A DNA stretch of 45,309 nucleotides from contig CASEMN010000017.1 in assembly GCA_949289045.1 (NCBI GenBank), positions 1-45,309 on the forward strand, read 5' to 3'. The notes below the pieces were generated by a model, which had not been told where the DNA came from, did no database searches, and saw nothing but the letters and a program-made list of their open reading frames with translations. Numbering within the stretch: position 1 is the first letter of the stretch; each line of letters opens with the position of its first letter. This DNA is from an uncultured Oscillospiraceae bacterium. GTDB taxonomy: Bacteria; Bacillota; Clostridia; Oscillospirales; Acutalibacteraceae. This document shows, one piece after another, positions 42,572 through 45,309 of the stretch. A program made the position numbers and the translations under genes.

Positions 42572-42605
42572 TTAAATAAAGGCGGGAAGGCAAGTCCCTC
42601 CCGCC
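42572..42605 (-). terminator. Attenuator-like hairpin between purC and purB
   Basis: A 10-bp stem with one mismatch (42581-42590 with 42596-42605) is followed on the minus strand by TTTATTTAAA. It could reduce read-through from purC into purB. Confidence 0.5.
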
Positions 42606-42629
42606 CCGTTAATCACAGTAAGTGGTTAA

Positions 42630-43337
42630 TTATTTAAGTCCGAGACGCTTTGCCATCTCTTCATATGCCTCTTCTACGCTGCCCATATCTCTGCGGAAAC
42701 GGTCTTTGTCAAGCTTCTCATGAGTTGTCATATCCCAGAAACGGCAGGTATCAGGTGAAATCTCATCAGCAAGGATGATATCGCCATGGAAACGACCGAA
42801 CTCAAGCTTGAAGTCGATAAGCTCAACATTCTTTGTTGCGAAGTACTCGCAAAGGATCTCGTTGATCTTGAGAGCCATTGTTCTGATCTTCTCAATCTCC
42901 TCTGCTGTTGCAAAACCGCAGGCAAGAGCATGAGAGTCGTTGATCATGGGATCGCCGAGAGCATCATCTTTATAGCTGAACTCGAGAACGGGGCAGAGAA
43001 GCTTTGTGCCCTCTTCAAGTCCAAGGCGCTTTGCCATGCTTCCGGCTGCCTTATTGCGGATAATTACCTCAAGGGGTACTATCTCAACTTTGCGAACTGC
43101 GGTCTCTCTGTCACTGAGCTCTTCAATAAAGTGTGTGGAGATGCCTTTTTCTTCAAGCATTTTGCAAAGGAAATTTGACATCTTGTTGTTAATAACGCCC
43201 TTACCGTAAATTGTACCTTTCTTGAGGCCGTTGAAAGCGGTAGCGTCATCCTTATAGTCAACAATAACTACATCGGGATCATCTGTAAGGAAAACTTTCT
43301 TTGCCTTGCCCTCGTAAATCATTTCTTTCTTTTCCAT
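42630..43337 (-). CDS. purC: SAICAR synthase
   Basis: A 235-residue phosphoribosylaminoimidazole-succinocarboxamide synthase, the step directly before the first PurB reaction. Signatures are [44 protein letters not shown] and [10 protein letters not shown], with [12 protein letters not shown] near the C-terminus. Length and motifs are normal. ATG with AAGGAG eight bases upstream. It is followed by purB on the same strand. Confidence 0.97.
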   Translation of the reverse strand: MEKKEMIYEGKAKKVFLTDDPDVVIVDYKDDATAFNGLKKGTIYGKGVINNKMSNFLCKMLEEKGISTHFIEELSDRETAVRKVEIVPLEVIIRNKAAGSMAKRLGLEEGTKLLCPVLEFSYKDDALGDPMINDSHALACGFATAEEIEKIRTMALKINEILCEYFATKNVELIDFKLEFGRFHGDIILADEISPDTCRFWDMTTHEKLDKDRFRRDMGSVEEAYEEMAKRLGLK

Positions 43338-43409
43338 CTTTACTGCTCCTTCACTTTTTGTTATTCTCTTTTCTCAGTGCAGCCTGACCGCACCTATACT
43401 ATTATAGAT

Positions 43410-43439
43410 ATTATATATCTTTACTCCCCTTTCAATCAA
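43410..43439 (-). promoter_or_regulatory. Promoter of purC
   Basis: On the minus strand, TTGATT (43439-43434) and TATAAT (43415-43410) are 18 nt apart. A second TATAAT lies at 43406-43401. Confidence 0.5.
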
Positions 43440-43489
43440 TAGGCATTATGCGATTATACTAAATAGTTACAGGTCAAAAAATAGTAATC

Positions 43490-43518
43490 TTGACGTAGAA
43501 ATTTTATTGTGGTACTAT
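43490..43518 (+). promoter_or_regulatory. Promoter of the GH13 gene
   Basis: TTGACG at 43490-43495 and TACTAT at 43513-43518 with 17-nt spacing. The start codon is at 43583 with GAGGTGATTT upstream. Confidence 0.65.
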
Positions 43519-43582
43519 TTATTTGTTTAAAATTATATATTTTGCAGTTTTTAAATCAATTTTTTTGTATGAGGTGATTTAA

Positions 43583-45178
43583 ATGGCAAGCTGGCTCGAT
43601 AAAGCGGTTCTCTATGAGATTTATCCGCAAAGCTTTTACGACACTAACTCCGACGGCATCGGAGATTTGCAGGGAATTATCGAAAGGCTCGATTATGTCG
43701 CATCATTGGGCTGTAACGGAATATGGCTCAACCCCTGTTTTGTCTCCCCCTTTAACGACGCCGGATACGATGTTTCAGACTACTGCTCCATTGCTCCCAG
43801 ATACGGCACAAACGACGACATGAAGCGTCTTATTGAAGCTGCAAAGGCAAGGGGCATTAAAATTATACTCGACCTTGTTCCGGGTCACACTTCAATTGAG
43901 CATCCATGGTTCAAAGAATCCATGAAGGCGGAAAAGAATGAATACACAAACCGATACATATGGACCGATACTGATGAGGATGCAGAGGATAAAACTCTTC
44001 CTCAGAGCATTTCAGGAGCACTCCATAAGGCTGATGGCGCCGAACGTCAGGGCAAATATATGTGCAACTTTTTCCCGTCCCAGCCGGCTCTCAATTTCGG
44101 CTTCGGAAAAGTTGAAAAGCCCTGGCAGCTTCCCTATGATCATCCGGACTGCATCAAAACAAGAGAAGCCATAAAGGATGTAATGCGTTACTGGCTGGAT
44201 ATGGGTGTTGCAGGATTTCGTGTGGATATGGCTTTCTCCCTTGTCAAAAACGATACAGATGACAGAACCTACACCAAGGAAGTATGGAAAGACATAAGAA
44301 AGATGCTCGATGAAGAGTATCCCGATACGGTTCTGATCTCCGAATGGTTTAATCCCACTCAGGCAATCGAAGCTGGCTTTGACGCAGACTTTTATCTTCA
44401 GGCCTGCCCCGGATATATGTCCCTTATGCTTATGGGTGACTCCAGCTTTTTCCATCCCGATGGGGACGGAACCTGTGAGCCTTTTGCAATAGAATACAGC
44501 AAATATGTTAAAAACGCCAAGGCTTTGGGTGGAATGACAAGTACACCTACGGGAAACCATGACATTGTACGTATGTCTTACGGAAGAACCAAGGAACAGA
44601 TTGAGATGATACTTACCTTTGTATTTTCACTTCCCGGTCTTCCCATAGTTTATTACGGCGATGAGCTCGGCATGAAATATCTTGACCTTGAGAGCAAAGA
44701 GGGCGGAATGTACCGCACCGGTTCCCGCACCCCAATGCAGTGGACCGCTGGGGAAAACGCAGGATTTTCCGCCGCTGAAAGCTCACAGCTCTATCTTCCA
44801 ATAGACCCTGACGAAAACCGTCCCAATGCCGAAGAACAGGAAAATGATCCTGATTCCGTCCTTAATTTTACAAGACGGCTTATTGCCATGAGAAAAATAA
44901 ATCCCGCTTTAGGTAACAAAGCTGATTTCAAGATTTTGTATGCGGAAGATGAAAAATATCCCCTTGTCTTTGCAAGATTCTGCGCTCAGCAGCAGCTTGC
45001 AGTATGCTTTAACCCTGCTGACAAAGAGTGTGAAGTATGTCTTCCCCTGACTTTCGGAGACAGTCCTCTCATTATGCACGGCGATATTAAAACGGAGCCA
45101 TGTGAGGGCGGCACAAAGCTTATAATGCCTCCTCAGAGCTACTGGATTGTTCCTTACTTCAAAAACAAACAGGAATAA
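43583..45178 (+). CDS. GH13 family alpha-glycosidase
   Basis: A 531-residue cytoplasmic alpha-amylase family enzyme of the oligo-1,6-glucosidase/alpha-glucosidase type. The conserved regions are present: DLVPGHTSIEHPWF (97-110), GFRVDMAF with nucleophile Asp215, LISEWF with acid/base Glu254, and TPTGNHDIVR with His326 and Asp327. The N-terminus DKAVLYEIYPQSFYDTNSDGIGDLQGI is classic, and a C-terminal beta domain ends the protein. It likely hydrolyses alpha-linked oligosaccharides or sucrose-like sugars; the exact linkage cannot be read. No signal peptide. It is divergent from purC and likely monocistronic. Confidence 0.93.
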   Translation: MASWLDKAVLYEIYPQSFYDTNSDGIGDLQGIIERLDYVASLGCNGIWLNPCFVSPFNDAGYDVSDYCSIAPRYGTNDDMKRLIEAAKARGIKIILDLVPGHTSIEHPWFKESMKAEKNEYTNRYIWTDTDEDAEDKTLPQSISGALHKADGAERQGKYMCNFFPSQPALNFGFGKVEKPWQLPYDHPDCIKTREAIKDVMRYWLDMGVAGFRVDMAFSLVKNDTDDRTYTKEVWKDIRKMLDEEYPDTVLISEWFNPTQAIEAGFDADFYLQACPGYMSLMLMGDSSFFHPDGDGTCEPFAIEYSKYVKNAKALGGMTSTPTGNHDIVRMSYGRTKEQIEMILTFVFSLPGLPIVYYGDELGMKYLDLESKEGGMYRTGSRTPMQWTAGENAGFSAAESSQLYLPIDPDENRPNAEEQENDPDSVLNFTRRLIAMRKINPALGNKADFKILYAEDEKYPLVFARFCAQQQLAVCFNPADKECEVCLPLTFGDSPLIMHGDIKTEPCEGGTKLIMPPQSYWIVPYFKNKQE

Positions 45179-45212
45179 ATTCAAGGTCTTAATTGTTAGA
45201 AACACGTATCAA

Positions 45213-45309
45213 GTCATGACCACCCCTAAGAGGGGTGGCATGACGAGCGGCCTATAAGGCCTTAACAAAAGCCAGCGCCTAAATGACGCTGGCTTTCACT
45301 TTGTTCAAG
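45213..45309. mobile_element. Hairpin-rich edge, possible IS200/IS605-type element end
   Basis: Three hairpins follow in quick order. At 45213-45244 a 14-bp stem has one bulged A and an AAG loop. At 45249-45261 GGCCT pairs with AGGCC. At 45271-45293 GCCAGCG pairs with CGCTGGC, with a T-rich tail. Subterminal hairpins plus a terminator-like stem are typical of IS200/IS605 ends, but no transposase lies inside the window. It may instead be a plain terminator cluster of the GH13 gene. Confidence 0.35.

Overview
The window looks like a chromosome segment from an anaerobic, low-to-medium GC Firmicute of class Clostridia, most likely an Oscillospiraceae/Ruminococcaceae-type gut bacterium. This is inferred from the gene families: DnaD plus DnaI-type primosome genes, Tex, a two-iron desulfoferrodoxin, formate-tetrahydrofolate ligase, a SpoIIQ-like LytM protein, a YtrA-type GntR/ABC cassette and clostridial-type short ThiF. 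Strong Shine-Dalgarno (SD) sites and several TTG starts point the same way. No taxonomic marker such as rRNA is present.

Layout. 336-719 is a small unknown gene. 765-8400 is a run of minus-strand genes: CNNM/CorC-like membrane protein, B3/4-domain protein, GNAT acetyltransferase, DUF4091 protein, membrane protein, DUF1015 protein and glycerate kinase. 8583-8848 is a tRNA-Thr/tRNA-Tyr unit with its own promoter and terminator. 9076-13570 holds a cupin, an AraC regulator, an AgcS amino-acid symporter and an SLC13-like permease. 13567-19623 is a TPP-riboswitch thiamine operon (thiE, HAD phosphatase, thiD, thiS, thiF, thiG, thiH, tenI) with a second structured RNA element ahead of thiS; thiC is not here. 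19656-21512 is a GntR-ABC cassette behind an operator-like promoter. 22002-26518 is carA-carB behind an attenuator-like hairpin. 26646-31003 is dnaD-like, dnaI-like and tex. 31032-31406 is desulfoferrodoxin. 31589-31857 is a candidate type I toxin-antitoxin-like locus, followed by tRNA-Arg, a SpoIIQ-like peptidase and fhs. 34899-40942 is a complete type V-A CRISPR-Cas locus (array of 7 repeats, cas2, cas1, cas4, cas12a). Then come purB, purC and a GH13 glycosidase. The right edge has hairpins that resemble the end of an IS200/IS605-type element.

Most notable observations. (1) CarA keeps its scaffold but has lost the whole glutaminase catalytic triad (Cys to Gly, His to Thr, Glu to Asp), so the CarAB pair should be an ammonia-dependent carbamoyl phosphate synthetase. 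(2) The CRISPR leader carries a 12-nt perfect anti-repeat just downstream of the predicted array promoter; the leader transcript could pair with the 5' half of every repeat. (3) Convergent promoters, a shared strong terminator, a sequestered SD site and an 18-20 residue hydrophobic peptide form a type I toxin-antitoxin-like module that is easily missed as empty intergenic sequence. (4) A palindromic repeat family with compensatory changes occurs in at least two intergenic regions.

All calls rest on reading the sequence and on knowledge of protein families; no database search was run. Promoters are matches to sigma-70/sigma-A consensus only.
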